Source of the DNA: Chara braunii
Lineage: Eukaryota > Streptophyta > Charophyceae > Charales > Characeae
DNA: 55,887 nt
Assembly (NCBI GenBank): GCA_003427395.1
Contig: BFEA01001079.1
Location: 115,331 to 171,217 of the forward strand
Reading direction: 5' to 3'
This document shows positions 10,904 through 21,080 of the stretch, piece after piece. Position 1 is the stretch's first letter. The number at the start of each line of letters is the position of its first letter. The translations under genes and the position numbers were made by a program. Under the pieces are notes generated by a model. That model worked only from the letters and a program-made list of their open reading frames with translations, was not told the origin of the DNA and did no database searches.

Positions 10904-11368
10904 ATGTGTACAAGAGAAACAAGGGAGAGCACTCACCTGGGAGGTGCTGCATCTTGCATACCGACTTACGATGCTGGTTGCTGTTGGATAAAGCAACAGG
11001 AGAGGGAGCCAGGCATGAGGTTGCAGGCTTCGTTGCGGGCCGATGCGTTGCTCACCCCAACTAACGAGGTAACAGCAGGCGGGCCACGGAGATTGCGCGT
11101 TTTCCAGCCTGCCAATATGCTGTTTGCACAGCCTAGTAGAGAAACGGGGATGGTCGAGGGGGCTGCAACTAGTCTCACTGATGATATTTCCGTCGGAGAG
11201 TTTGTTGTTCCGGCTTGTGTGATGGATGATAGGCCTTGTATGAATGACTTTGTTGGGATCAGAGAAGAAATTACTATGCGTTCCGGCTCATGCTCCTCGC
11301 AGGTGCCACGTTGGCTGGGCTCGTCAAACGTGTTGCTAATCGTTGCGTCACAAAGGCACAATCATTGA
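10904..11368 (+). other. Sense ORF of unknown function inside LTR copy A
   Basis: A 154-codon open frame that reads ...TDDISVGEFVVPACVMDDRP.... Copy B carries recognisably the same residues (31422-30957 on -), but split into two frames by small changes, so the frame is not maintained. The opposite strand is also largely open here in both copies (11607-10966 on -; 30718-31089 on + in copy B). With both strands open and frames broken, composition may explain either ORF. No domain recognised. Confidence 0.25.
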
Positions 11369-12126
11369 CTGCTGCATAGCTGGTTAGACCGGGCTAATGT
11401 TCCACTACGAGGAAGGGGAAAGTTGTATCTTTGACCTATAACCCGTATCTTGAGCGGTGGCCATTGCATTTCGAACCGCGAGCAGCGAAGGGGGTTGGGT
11501 CCGTGGACAAGGAGGGGAATTGTTGCTGCAAATTGAGGGTCTGCCAGGAGAGTTTGGTTCAGCGGTTTGACTTCAGGAGTTGACTGATCTGTTATGTTGG
11601 CCGCCATTGCGGGGCCCTCAGGCGCATCAAGGCAGCAAGGCCCTCTCTTGCGAGTCTAAAGCACCCTCCTTGGATCTCAGAGTCTCAGCCGTTTCTTACT
11701 CTGCCTTTCTTACTCTAAGTTTAGTCCACTGGTTCTGAGAGGAAAGCGGCAGGCGGGATTGCAACCCGTAGGACCGCAACAAGACTCTGTGGGGAGTCAA
11801 CCCACCGATTGCGGGAGCTCTGCCGGAACTAAGGAGGAGTTATGGAGGTAGGGAACTGGCAGGTAACCAGTGCTTTCCCTCTATAAACCCAGTTATAACC
11901 CTTACCTGTATCGCCTATTGCATCGCTGACTGAATATATGAGGTGCAACCCTACTTTGTTTCTTCGTTTGACTTTCAGGACACTGGACAATACTAAGTAA
12001 AGAAATGTCTGCTCAAGTCTCAGTTTCAACTTTGTTCGTTGTATGAAGTCAGACTCTTGAAAAGAACTGCATTAGGGAAGGGCAGGATGATGGGAGGATT
12101 TGTATGATGATTGACCGGGTCGTTAA

Positions 12127-13020
12127 GGCTGGGGAGTCCCCATAAGTTTGGGGAACCCCAGCGCTTTGTTTTATTTTGGGTTTGCATGGAGAAGTCAGAC
12201 CCTTCTATAAGTTTAGGGGGTCTGATTACTCTGAAGGCTGGGATGTCCCCATAAGTTTGGGGAGACCCAGTGATATGGTTTGCATGGAGGGTCAGGGTGT
12301 TCTATAAGTTCAGGTGGCCTGACTGCTCTGACCTGTGAGGGGTTTGATTGTGCTTGATTTTCAGGGACTCAGGGCGCTCAATAAGTTTTGGTGTCTTGGG
12401 TTGCCTTGTTTTCATTGGGGTTTTACTTGTTTCTCTGGTTTCTGAACGAGGAGACCGAGTTGTTTTGTAAGTTCAGGTGACTCAGTCTCTTCCTGCTCTT
12501 TATTCTGAAGAAATAATCTTGGCAAAGAGGCAGACTCTTCTGTAAGTTCAGGGGGTCTGACTCAATGCCACGTACATGATGGTTCAGAGAGAAAAGAACT
12601 TGGCGGAACGCTAGACCCTTTTGTAAGTTCAGGGGGTCTGGCTCAAAGCCTCGCACATGCTGGAACCCAATGGTTATAATTTGGCTATACTTATTAGTAG
12701 TCTATTTAAGAACAAGCGAATCAGACTGTTCTATAAGTTTAGGTGGTCTAACTATAGCCGTATCACAGCTTGAAGAGAGTATAACTAAAAATAAAACTGA
12801 TGGTAAACTGGGGCAGGCTGAACTTAAGTTAGTTCAGTCATATGTAGCCTTAGAAGACAAAGGTGAAGACAAGCACATATAACTTGGATACGTTAAACAG
12901 TTCATGGCGACCAGAATGGTCTAGTCATATGCCCAAAGAAGAGAAAAGTTGTTGTGTCCTCTGTTTTGTGTATACCTCTCGTCTAAGTTAGGCACATTCC
13001 ATAAGTTTGGGTGGCCTGAC
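12127..13020 (+). repeat. Hairpin array 1 in LTR copy A: about 10 modules with a TAAGTTTAGG-type loop
   Basis: Ten modules, at about 12131, 12200, 12238, 12288, 12366, 12450, 12530, 12611, 12720 and 12986. Each has a conserved apical core, roughly (C/G)TATAAGTT(T/C)AGG(G/T)GG, flanked by complementary arms whose sequence differs from module to module. Examples are TCAGACCC...GGGTCTGA (12200), GTCAGG...CCTGAC (12288), CTGGG...CCCAG (12238) and GCTGGGG...CCCCAGC (12131). Fixed loops with varying but paired arms suggest selection for the hairpin, or repeated conversion by inverted copying. Copies B and C keep the array. Confidence 0.8.
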
Positions 13021-13316
13021 TTTATGCCTTATGTAAGATGGGTATAAAGGGCTAAATCATGAAAGACTATGAACTATTGTTTGTCTAGATTTACTTGGGA
13101 ATGGTGAGAGTAATTACCTTTGTGGTTTGGCCTACATGTGACCGAGTGAGACTATTACCTAGTCTGAGTTTCAGTTTGATAGGTAGTTGCTTTAGTTGCT
13201 CGCCACGTGCTAGAGCGATAAAAGTTCGTTTCAATTCCTGCATTTTCTGTAATAGGTTTTTTTACTAAGGTCAATTTTTACATTTTCTGGGATGATTTGT
13301 TTATATACTTGGCTTT

Positions 13317-13880
13317 GTATAAATCTTGGCAAGCTACTTTCTCTATGGGAAGCGCTGCCGAATTTCTATAAATCCAAGGAGTTAGCGAGCTTTAGACTTG
13401 TCAAAGTTCAACTTATCTTTTCTTCATATCTGACCTAGTAAAAATTTGGGAAGTCTCGCTTTCTAAAGGGAGTGTTGCCCAATTTTTTACTAATTAAGGG
13501 AGTTAGATAAAAATTTGACTTCGAGAAGTCAAAGTTACTTTCAAATTCTGAACTTAGCTTTGTATAAATTTTGGAATAACACTTTTCTAAAGGGAGTGCT
13601 GCCGAAATTTCTGCAAAACTAAGGAGTGAGTTAAATCTTGTCTAAGTTGAGTTCGAGTTGTCTTTTGAGTTCATATCTGACTTGGTGTAAATCTGGGAAG
13701 TCTACCTTTCTAAAGGGAGTGCTGCCAAAATTTTTACTAATTCAGGGAGTTAGACAAAATTTGACTTTCCAGAGTTAAAGATTATTTATGTTTTTCATAT
13801 TTGAGCCTATATAAATTCTGGAAAGACACTTTTCTTACGGGAAGCGCTGCCAAAATTTTCTTAGTTTAAAGGAGATAGAT
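13317..13880 (+). repeat. Hairpin array 2 in LTR copy A: 5 modules, period about 123 bp
   Basis: Modules start at about 13317, 13438, 13563, 13686 and 13809. Each reads TATAAATTTTGG-like arm, then CTTTCTAAAGGGAGTGCTG, then a CCAAAATTT-like complementary arm, then a link ending in AGGAGTTAG. The outer arms pair and the inner CACTTTTC/GGGAGTG can pair with G-U. Copy B has the same five modules (about 28440-28990); copy C has only three (39765-40080), so copy number changes. Confidence 0.8.
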
Positions 13881-14073
13881 TATGACACTTACATAGAGGT
13901 AGATTTAGATATAGTTAACTAAGATGGTTTCGGTAAGATTATAATATGAAAATTGTTCTCCATTGACTTATAGGTTTAGCCTGGGATATTGACCTGTCAC
14001 GTGTTACAGGTCCTCTTGATCGTCTGATTCAAGTTCAGGACTAGATTCAGCTTGATCCCTTGAGGATCATCTT

Positions 14074-14092
14074 CTGTTATCATTGATAACAG
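14074..14092. repeat. Conserved 19-bp palindrome
   Basis: CTGTTATCATTGATAACAG is a perfect inverted repeat with a one-base centre. Copy B keeps it (about 28233-28251, centre base changed) and copy C keeps one arm exactly and the other with one change (about 39440). Possibly a dimeric protein-binding site; that is inference. Confidence 0.7.
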
Positions 14093-14950
14093 GTCAGTTG
14101 CCGATTCGTCGGTTTACGATTCAATTCTAATTCACTCATGTCACTCAACCTAAAGGCTTTAGCCTTGTGATTGAACTGTTTTGTTGTGTTTTTACCCGGA
14201 CTTTATTGAATGACCATCCAACAAAAGTACTGAGTATTTATTTAAGAGTTGCACGAGTGAGGCTTGTATGGCTAAAGCGAAGGGTATGAGTGCAAGGAAT
14301 GATTGAAGTTGACCCCGTGTAGTGCGTGCACTTCAGGGTGAATCTTTGATGTGGTTGCAGGTATGGTTGTGGTTCGGCTTTTGGATGTGATTGCCTGCGA
14401 TTACATACATATATGGTTGAGAGGAACCTCGCTGTGACTGTGAGAAGTGATCGTCCTATATAACTTACCCTTATATGTTTATAAGTGCCCTGAGTGTTTG
14501 ACAGACCACTGAGATTGTGCATAAGGGTTAACCAGATTGTGTCCTGAGAGAAAAGGGGGATTCCCCTTTTTAACTTTGTTTTTTAAGAGTTTTTTTAGTC
14601 GGACGTTGGTCCAGGGCCGGGATTCAAGGTCCTTGTCCAGGACATCCCAAACCCTAGACAGTGCAGGGAAGGAATCTGCCCCCGTGCAGAGCCTATTTGC
14701 CTTGCCTACCGAGACGCTCAGACCAAAAGTCGGAGGTCTCGTGGTGGCTGCACGACTATTCTTTCAGTCGTGCAATGTCGTGAGAGATTAGACCCTCACG
14801 ACACTTCGAGCTTGACACTTGAGTGTCATAAGCGGTACTCGGATCCACGAGGGACCGCTTGATTATGGGCACTAAATAGTACGCCATCATTGCGACTGCC
14901 TGCGTACGCTTGCATTGAGAGCCGATATGAGTTAGCCCTGCGTCCGCGCG

Positions 14951-14965
14951 GTTTTATACTAAGTC
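14951..14965 (+). promoter_or_regulatory. TATA-like site of LTR copy A
   Basis: GTTTTATACTAAGTC stands alone in a GC-rich setting (CCGCGCG on the left, CCGCGCGCG on the right). Copies B and C keep the setting, with TATACTAAG and TATATTAAG. It lies about 600 bp before the LTR end, so a transcript starting just downstream would have an R-U5 of about 570 nt. Promoter use is inferred. Confidence 0.45.
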
Positions 14966-15360
14966 CCGCGCGCGACACCTATCCGATTTCCGCATGAGAA
15001 AGTTATGGGATGGTTACCGAGGGGCTAGGAGCGTTGTCGCGTTGTTTGTGTTGTGTCGTTTCGTATATGTGCGTGTGTGTGTTTTATTTTTGTGCTCGTT
15101 AGAGTAGTGTGCGGGTGGTGTGTGGGATGCGTCCTAGTCGACCGACGATGAGTCGCGCTTGGGACTTCAGCCCCCCAGGATGTCGGTTCGTGTGCGGGTC
15201 CGATAGAGGCGTATTACCGCGCGTACCCCCTATGCTACAACGAATGAGAAATGCCCTCGGCTGGTCCACCTCTGCGATTGCAACTGATTAGCTTTCGTAC
15301 TGTGGACTGGTAGCTAGGCGGGGATACACCCACTGAAGGGAGGTGACAGCTCCCATAAGG

Positions 15361-15371
15361 TGGAGGTAAGT
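15361..15371 (+). promoter_or_regulatory. Conserved 5' splice donor in U5, copy A
   Basis: GGTGGAG|GTAAGT places a near-ideal donor at 15366, 190 bp before the LTR end. Copy B has it exactly 190 bp before its end (26965), copy C at 38171, and the divergent fourth member has GGTGGAG|GTGAGT at 48203. Such a donor would allow a spliced leader as in retroviruses. Confidence 0.6.
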
Positions 15372-15564
15372 CCTGCCTCGCGTAGGCCCTATATTGTCGT
15401 AGGGGCTCGCGAGAGGTATGGCAGGCGCACTCGGCTGGAGCGGCTTATGGAAGCTCCATGTATATTTGCGACGAAGGATTTAAACCAATTTCTGCGTGAC
15501 GTGGCCGGGAGGGTTCCGCGCTGCCCTGATGCGGTGCCAGACCGATGCGCTTGACAGGTGCTAC

Positions 15565-16021
15565 GACTAGTCCTTGTCGCCGTTGATTTTCTCTTTTGTC
15601 GTCAGTCTTGTATCCTTTACACATATAGTGATATATGTATGTGTGTTAGCGTGTGTTCTTTACTGTCCCTGTTTCTTTTCTTTTCTTTGTAGGATATTCC
15701 GTCCTTCCGTGGTTATTCGGCCGTATTCATTTTTATTTCTAACTTGTCTTTGTCTTTGTTTGTTTGTTGTTTTGTTTATCGCGTGGCTGTGGTTTACATC
15801 ATATTTCATCAGGTGAGTACTTCGTTTCCTTCGTCGTTCAGTTTTTTGTCGCTTGTTTACCCTTGGTTTCTGACTCGCTTCGCATGCTTGAGAAATATTT
15901 AGGGAATGCCTTTGTTACTCTTGCGTCATTATATGTGCAGATTTTTGCCGATCGTTTTTAGTCGTGAGCNTGTNGTACTTAGTTTTTACTTGTATTTCAT
16001 CGTCTGNANTTATATCNTNTN

Positions 16022-16076
<55 letters not shown>

Positions 16077-16203
16077 NTNTTTTATATTTTTTTTATATTT
16101 TTATGTTTAGTTATATTTTTCTTCCCTTTCAGATACTTCATCCAGCCACCCCGGAATTTGTGTCGTCTTTCATTGTTTGTTTATATCGTGTGGCTGGTGT
16201 CTC
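15565..16203 (-). repeat. Penelope terminal repeat (downstream copy)
   Basis: Matches 21081-21671 in the same orientation from GACTAGTCCTTGTCGCC to GGTGTCTC, with scattered differences. The last codons and the stop of the RT frame (16138 on -) fall inside it. Ns at 15970-16022 and 16077-16079 flank a 55-base poly-T, so this section is poorly assembled. Confidence 0.88.
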
Positions 16204-17167
16204 TTCTCCTTTCAGATACTCCTGGAATTTATTCCAGACTTCAGCGTCTTTACAATTCCTGATGTACGCCAGCATCGCTGTGCGGGTTATCCTCCATGGG
16301 TAGTCCATTAGTCTGAGTTCTCTTCCAAACATCTTGATCAGCGCATGTAGATTTGCGCTCTCATATGTGTTTGCTACCATTCTGTGACATGTTCTGATTA
16401 TCGTTAGTATCTTTGTCTTTTCGGAACCCGCACTCCTGAATTGACACAGTGTTCTGAGGGACAAAGAACTTATTAACCCCTCCTGGAGTGTCGCTTCATT
16501 CTTCAGTCTATGTGTACACTTTAGAAGGGGTTCGTGTTCTGATTTTTTTATCGTCGTCTCAAGATACGTCCATCTCGTACTATCATTGCTTGATGTCATT
16601 TCCAGTTTACGTGACTGGTGATAGCATGATTTGAACGATTCCAAACATTTTAATTCCTTCCATTGACTTTGTTTGTTTGCGATGAGGATAGTCATCACGT
16701 CATCGACAAATCTCATGCTGCAAATGAGTTTCCTGTCCATTCCAATTTTCGAATACCATATGTGCTCATCAAAGGCACACACCCTGTTTGCTATTGGCGG
16801 GCTGGAACCCTTACCCATTGGTATGCCCTTAATTTGACGTAATAATATTCCTTGTACTTTAAAATATGCGTGCTTAATATCGTAGTCTAGTAGATCAATT
16901 TGGTTTTCGATTTTTACTGTTCTTCATCCGTAGGTTCGATTCACTTTCCTGAAGTTAATGTACTTTCCTCTCTGTTTATAGCATAAACTGTTTATAGCAT
17001 AAATGTGTTTTTTTTTTTCCTTTTGTCATTTGTAACATCCATTGCATGACGTTAAGGATATGCGTGTGATCTAGATTTGAGAACATGTCCTTAACGTCAT
17101 ACGTGGAGCATAATACTGTAGCGTTTTCCACATACATGTCTTTTGCAATTTTGTTACAGTTCTTCAA
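16138..17167 (-). pseudogene. Reverse transcriptase of the Penelope-like element
   Basis: On -, the fragment 17167-16976 holds the palm motif A region (YDVKDMFSNL). The fragment 16818-16138 holds the end of motif B (MGKGSSPPIANRVCA), motif C with the catalytic pair (RFVDDVMTIL), and a 150-residue thumb and C-terminal region to the stop in the terminal repeat. The pieces lie in different frames with a broken stretch of about 150 nt between them. The catalytic aspartates are present. The spacing of motifs matches Penelope/TERT-type RTs better than LTR-element RTs. Dead through frameshifts. Confidence 0.85.
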
Positions 17168-17774
17168 TTTGAGAACCAGTTGGTTTGTTCCGTGCAGAGA
17201 AAAGCCTACTTTCCATGTTTCGAATATAAAGTTGATTGCTGTTGAGAGAATTTTTTATGCTTTTCGCGATGGTTCATTATACGTTGGCACAATTAATCTT
17301 CGTCTGGTTACGTCTTTGTTTTTGTGAATTGTATACGCGTTTTCATACATTCCATTCTCATCCCAGTCAACAATTTTCTTCAATCCATATCCATGGTAAG
17401 TATTCTTGGATAGGTGGATAATCTCGGATTTTGATTGTTGTATGATTTCATAGTGTTCGGATTCCAGAAAAATCCTCGTCTTTTCATACTGGGCTTTTGG
17501 ACATTCGACAAAGGTTTCCCCCGGATTTCTGTCCAGTGGTGAGAGAATTAAGTGTCCCAGTTTCTTCTTTATGTCCCATACTTCAAAAATATCTAGGTAG
17601 ATCCCGTCGTTTTTGTCCTTGTTCCCATCAAAGCAAGTGGAGACATCAATTTTTATTTCTTTGTCTTTCTTAGACCCCGTGGTATACTTCCAATGGTGAC
17701 ACGGATCGTTTTTCGTACTTCCTCTTTTCCAATGCTGTCATTTATATAGGTACATTTTTTGCATTCCATATCAG

Positions 17775-18272
17775 TTAGTTATCCGTAATTTCACTCAGTC
17801 TGCAGGCAATATGATCCTCTAATTTCGAAAATCGAGACACTTCACAATTGCAGTCCGGTTGTTGTCTCATCACCTGCTTGTGATTGTGTAGTATTTCCCC
17901 GATTGTCCTGGATTTTTTAAACATCACTCTCATGCGGGATGTCAAATCGTTAGCCAGATTCCCATTTTGAATATTTTGGATGATTGAGTCTGCCGTTGTG
18001 TTTCTGACTTGCTTGAGATTGATGTTAGCTGCAAACGGGATTTTAAATATTAGCCTCCTCTTGATATTGAACGCAAACTTCTTCTTTGAAATCCGTGTAA
18101 ATATGCCTTTTATCGTACCACGCTGTTTTTTTCCGGTTATCGATCCCACTTTTGACAACAGAATCAGCATTTCGTCCAACGTTAGTTTGTAGAAGTCTTT
18201 TCTTCTCCATGGTGCTGGTAGGCAATTAATCAAGATATTTCTATGTCTTTTTGTTGCTGGTTTTTTATGCAC
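17775..18272 (-). pseudogene. Linker region between GIY-YIG and RT
   Basis: A 165-codon open frame: an HRNILINCLPAPWRRKDFYK segment, then RRLIFKIPF, and near its end the cluster D-C-N-C ... H-I-A-C-R. A Cys-rich motif ahead of RT occurs in many Penelope-like proteins; the match here is by pattern only. From its stop at 17775 to 17167 the frame is too damaged to read. Confidence 0.6.
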
Positions 18273-18389
18273 AAGCTGGATTACACAAAAAACACACCCT
18301 TGTTTAATTTTCTTTCTGCATTCTTTCAGTTGGAATTTTGTACCATCAATTTCGACGATCGTGAATCCAAAAGTTCGTTTAATTACTTT

Positions 18390-18885
18390 TCATTTTTCAT
18401 TCCACAATTTTTTCGCTGTACAGTTGATCATTGCTTTCGGTTGCAGTAGTATCGTCAATTTTGTGGTGTATTCAGATCGCATAGATTTGAATAATATAGG
18501 TATATTTTGATTAACAGTCTGACTCTGTTTCTTTCCCTTTCCTCTTCTTCGTCTTCTGTTCTTCCGAGTTTTCTTTCCCTTTCCTCTTATGATTAGGAAT
18601 GGATTTAGTCTCTTGATTAAGGCAGTCTCCATTGCCGTTACTTCAGATTGCAGTCTGGTCCAAATAGGTATCAAAACGTACTTTTCCCACCCAAACTTCC
18701 GTAGCCAACTATATAGTTTGCGCTGTGCTCCCCTATTTGGATTTCTAATTAGGTGGATATGCTCTCACCACCTCGTGTCGGGTTTCCTCCCTGTCCTACC
18801 TACGTACATGTGTCTATACCACGGTGAAATGAGTACATACATACTGTACGTCGTTGTTAATAACGACTCAATTGCTTGCTGTTAA
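18390..18885 (-). pseudogene. GIY-YIG endonuclease domain, N-terminal to RT
   Basis: The - strand frame gives MYVLISPWYRHMYVGRTGRK (ATG at 18842-18840), the GIY...YVG core with the following Arg. It continues with DTRW, a TGA at 18767-18765, EHIHLIRN, and further on WLRKFGWEKYVLIPIW and an ETALIKRLNPF end block, where the Glu is the expected metal-binding residue. A lysine/arginine-rich tail follows, to the stop at 18390. The single TGA most simply derives from a CGA arginine codon by CpG decay. The domain nicks DNA to prime reverse transcription. Confidence 0.82.
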
Positions 18886-19132
18886 GCTATCCATAGGTCG
18901 ACTAGCTGGCCTGTCGCTTGCTGCTGAGCTATCCATAGGTCGACTAGCTGGCCTGCCCATGGAATCTCCCCGTCAAGCGCTAGTGAGATAAAAAGAAATT
19001 TGTATCGTTTATTATACGAATAACACTGGCTAAGTTTTCCTGTACTCACTAATCTTTCTATTGTCATTGCTAATCGGTGTATCTTTTCCCATTTCTGCGC
19101 TGTGGTGAGGCCACTTGCCGTCGGTAGTCTAT

Positions 19133-20403
19133 CTACCTTCCCGAAAGGTCTTCCGTGCTAGAGGATGTATCCGATGATTCGTCGTCACTTTCCATACTTG
19201 AATCCGAACTCAAACTTTCTATCCCGTCCTGTGTATCTTCGTAGCTGGAGTTGGAGATCCTGATGTTGTCCGGATCTGACTGGATTTGCGTTTCGAGGTC
19301 TAAGTCTCTGTTGAAGTCGCGTCCATTGTACGTAATCAGGCCCGGTACAAGTCGTAGTGCTGAGATGGCCTGGGGATTGTCTTTGTACCTGATGTCGTGC
19401 ATCTTGCACATGTCCTTGAGGTCTGTGTAATGCAAGCGAAGGAGCTGCATATCAGTTATTGGTTCAACGCCGAAGTTGATGCTTCGCTTCGCTTCGCCTT
19501 CGACTTGACCACAGTTGGCCTTCGTGTGATCCTTGTTCGCCCCTTCTTGGGATGCGGAGGCAACAATCAGCCAAGTCTGCTCCGGTTTGGCATGGTCCTG
19601 CTTGGAAAGCTCCTGCTTGGAATGCTCCTGCTTGGCATGTTGCAGCTTGGAACGCTGTGGTTAACGTGTATAGAGGTTGGCAATCCTGCAGTCCCTCCGA
19701 GATACATGTTCGGATGCACCAATGAAGATACAATAGGGGTGCACGTGCTTGTTGGCTCATTGATCTTCGATGGTGCGCCTTTCACCGCCGCCAGATCATA
19801 CTTGAGGAGTTTCAGGTCATTGACATCCTTTCGCACCTCCGATACCATCTTCTCCATCTTACCATCCTCCCCAGTCGTCTTATGTCCGGCTGCGCTAGTG
19901 CCTGCCTGATTGTTTGGCACTTGTGTTGTGTCCGTCGACTTCTGTGCTTTGTCGATAATCGATTTGAGTTCCGATGCAGTGAGTGGCTTCTTCGTATTTT
20001 GTTCGTCCGGTGTTGTCTCCGATTTCTTCGTGTTATCGTTCTTGTCTGGTTGTGATGGCTTCCTTTCTCCCGGCTTCATGGTGAGTTGCTCCAGTGTCTT
20101 CAACACCTTGTCCATCTCCTGTCGAAGTTTGAGGGTCTGTTCTTTCAGGTCCGCAGTAAACCAAGCACGATTTTTCGGTGGAGGGAAATCGTTTCTCCGC
20201 TGCTCCTGTAGCGGACGGTTGAAACGTTTTAGCGAGTACGACTCTGCCCTCCTCCACCTGGTTGATGGTGACCGCGACCTATACCTTCGATCCCTGGGAG
20301 TCCTAGATCTCCCCCGTCTTGAGCGCTTCCTGCCATGTGATCCAGAGGACGATGATGAGTGTCTGCGCTGCCTTCTCTCCGACGATGATCGCGAACGCGT
20401 CAT
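19133..20403 (-). pseudogene. First ORF of the Penelope-like element: SR-rich, coiled-coil, SAP-like
   Basis: ATG at 20403-20401 opens MTRSRSSSERRQ and about 60 residues rich in Ser-Arg pairs, like splicing SR proteins. Predicted coiled coils follow (LKEQTLKLRQEMDKVLKTLE, and MVSEVRKDVNDLKLL), then a short Ser-Arg-Pro repeat. The frame ends at a TGA (19567). A shift of one frame continues through 19464 into LRLHYTDLKDMCKMHDIRYK, which fits the SAP DNA-binding motif (a helix-hairpin-helix with LK and a final leucine), and then an acidic Ser/Asp tail ending at 19133. Nucleic-acid binding is the likely role. A dispersed AAGCGAAGCGAAGC-type run near 19487 may have caused slippage. Confidence 0.6.
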
Positions 20404-20449
20404 CTTCCTTGAATCTACTGGACTGTCGGGTACAAACACGTGTCAATTG

Positions 20450-20580
20450 CTAATCTCCAAAGCGCGAACTCCGCACAGATGAGAATCTCCAATCGATAAA
20501 TGAACCGGTGGTATGGTACAGGTGCGAATCTCCAAACAAGCGAAATGAAATCTCCACGCGAATAGAATCTCCAGTAGCGC
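20450..20580 (-). repeat. Repeated GAATCTCCA words ahead of the first ORF
   Basis: (G)AATCTCCA occurs at about 20451, 20482, 20526, 20550 and 20565 on the given strand, within the presumed 5' untranslated region of the Penelope-like element. Irregular spacing, function unknown. Confidence 0.6.
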
Positions 20581-20655
20581 TAAACGAACAGGAGAATAGG
20601 AAGAAAAATAGACTGATGGACAAATTAAAGCATGAGATGTAAATGGTGAAACGAT

Positions 20656-20790
20656 GTAAGACTAGAAAGAAGAAAGAAAGAAACTGAGAGTAAAGAAGCA
20701 GAAAGTACACATTCGTAGATCCTGTAAGACTAGAAAGAAGAAAGAAAGAAACTTAGACTAATGAAGCAGAAAGTACACATTCGTAGACCC
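20656..20790. repeat. 68-bp tandem duplication
   Basis: GTAAGACTAGAAAGAAG...ACACATTCGTAGA is present at 20656 and again at 20724 with a few substitutions. Lies in the 5' region of the Penelope-like element. Confidence 0.9.
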
Positions 20791-20839
20791 AGTGCCGATC
20801 GTCGCGAGTACTGCCCGCAAGTTCAAAGCACCGTGCCTT

Positions 20840-21080
20840 GAGATACACACATGCAATGATAGACAAAACGTGTGAGGCTTTACTTTCACAGAATACACGT
20901 TCTGCCCATGGCATGCGACGAAAACATCATCGCGATTACCCTTCTACCTCTCTGCTCGGGTAATCATTTCAGCCACTGTCCTCGGAATTTATACCCTGTG
21001 TCCTTAGCCTTCCCCACCTAGATTGCTCATCCTTGCAGTCCTCATCATCCTTTCCTCCGAGTCTCTGGTGGTCGCGCTCT
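20840..21080 (+). repeat. 240-bp segment shared with 34775-35007
   Basis: From ATGCAATGATAGACAAAACG to GAGTCTCTGGTGGTCGCGC this matches the reverse complement of 34775-35007 closely. Here it adjoins the Penelope terminal repeat at 21081; there it adjoins the start of giant LTR copy B. The LTR therefore sits exactly where the terminal repeat would be. Either it inserted at that boundary, or this segment is a separate repeat used as target by both. Confidence 0.85.

Larger units (their letters stand above)
7534..15556 (+). mobile_element. Giant LTR, copy A (about 8.0 kb)
   Basis: Begins TGTCGGCG and ends GCTTGACA, giving TG...CA with TGTC/GACA inverted tips. The reverse complement (26775-34774) has the same two boundaries and there is followed by a perfect tRNA-Asp primer site, which is why I call this an LTR and not a generic inverted repeat. 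Copy A ends with GACA-GGTG at 15560, two bases into that primer site, and then switches abruptly to the Penelope-like element. Inside, in order: terminal hairpin, AT- and GC-mixed U3, a region with antisense exon-like segments (about 8.3-12.0 kb), hairpin array 1, hairpin array 2, a 19-bp palindrome, a GC-flanked TATA-like site and a leader with a splice donor. No retroelement protein is encoded inside. LTRs of this length are exceptional. Confidence 0.85.

Noticed and set aside
15906-16262. ORF rich in phenylalanine
   Set aside because: It reads through the poly-T run and Ns; an artefact.
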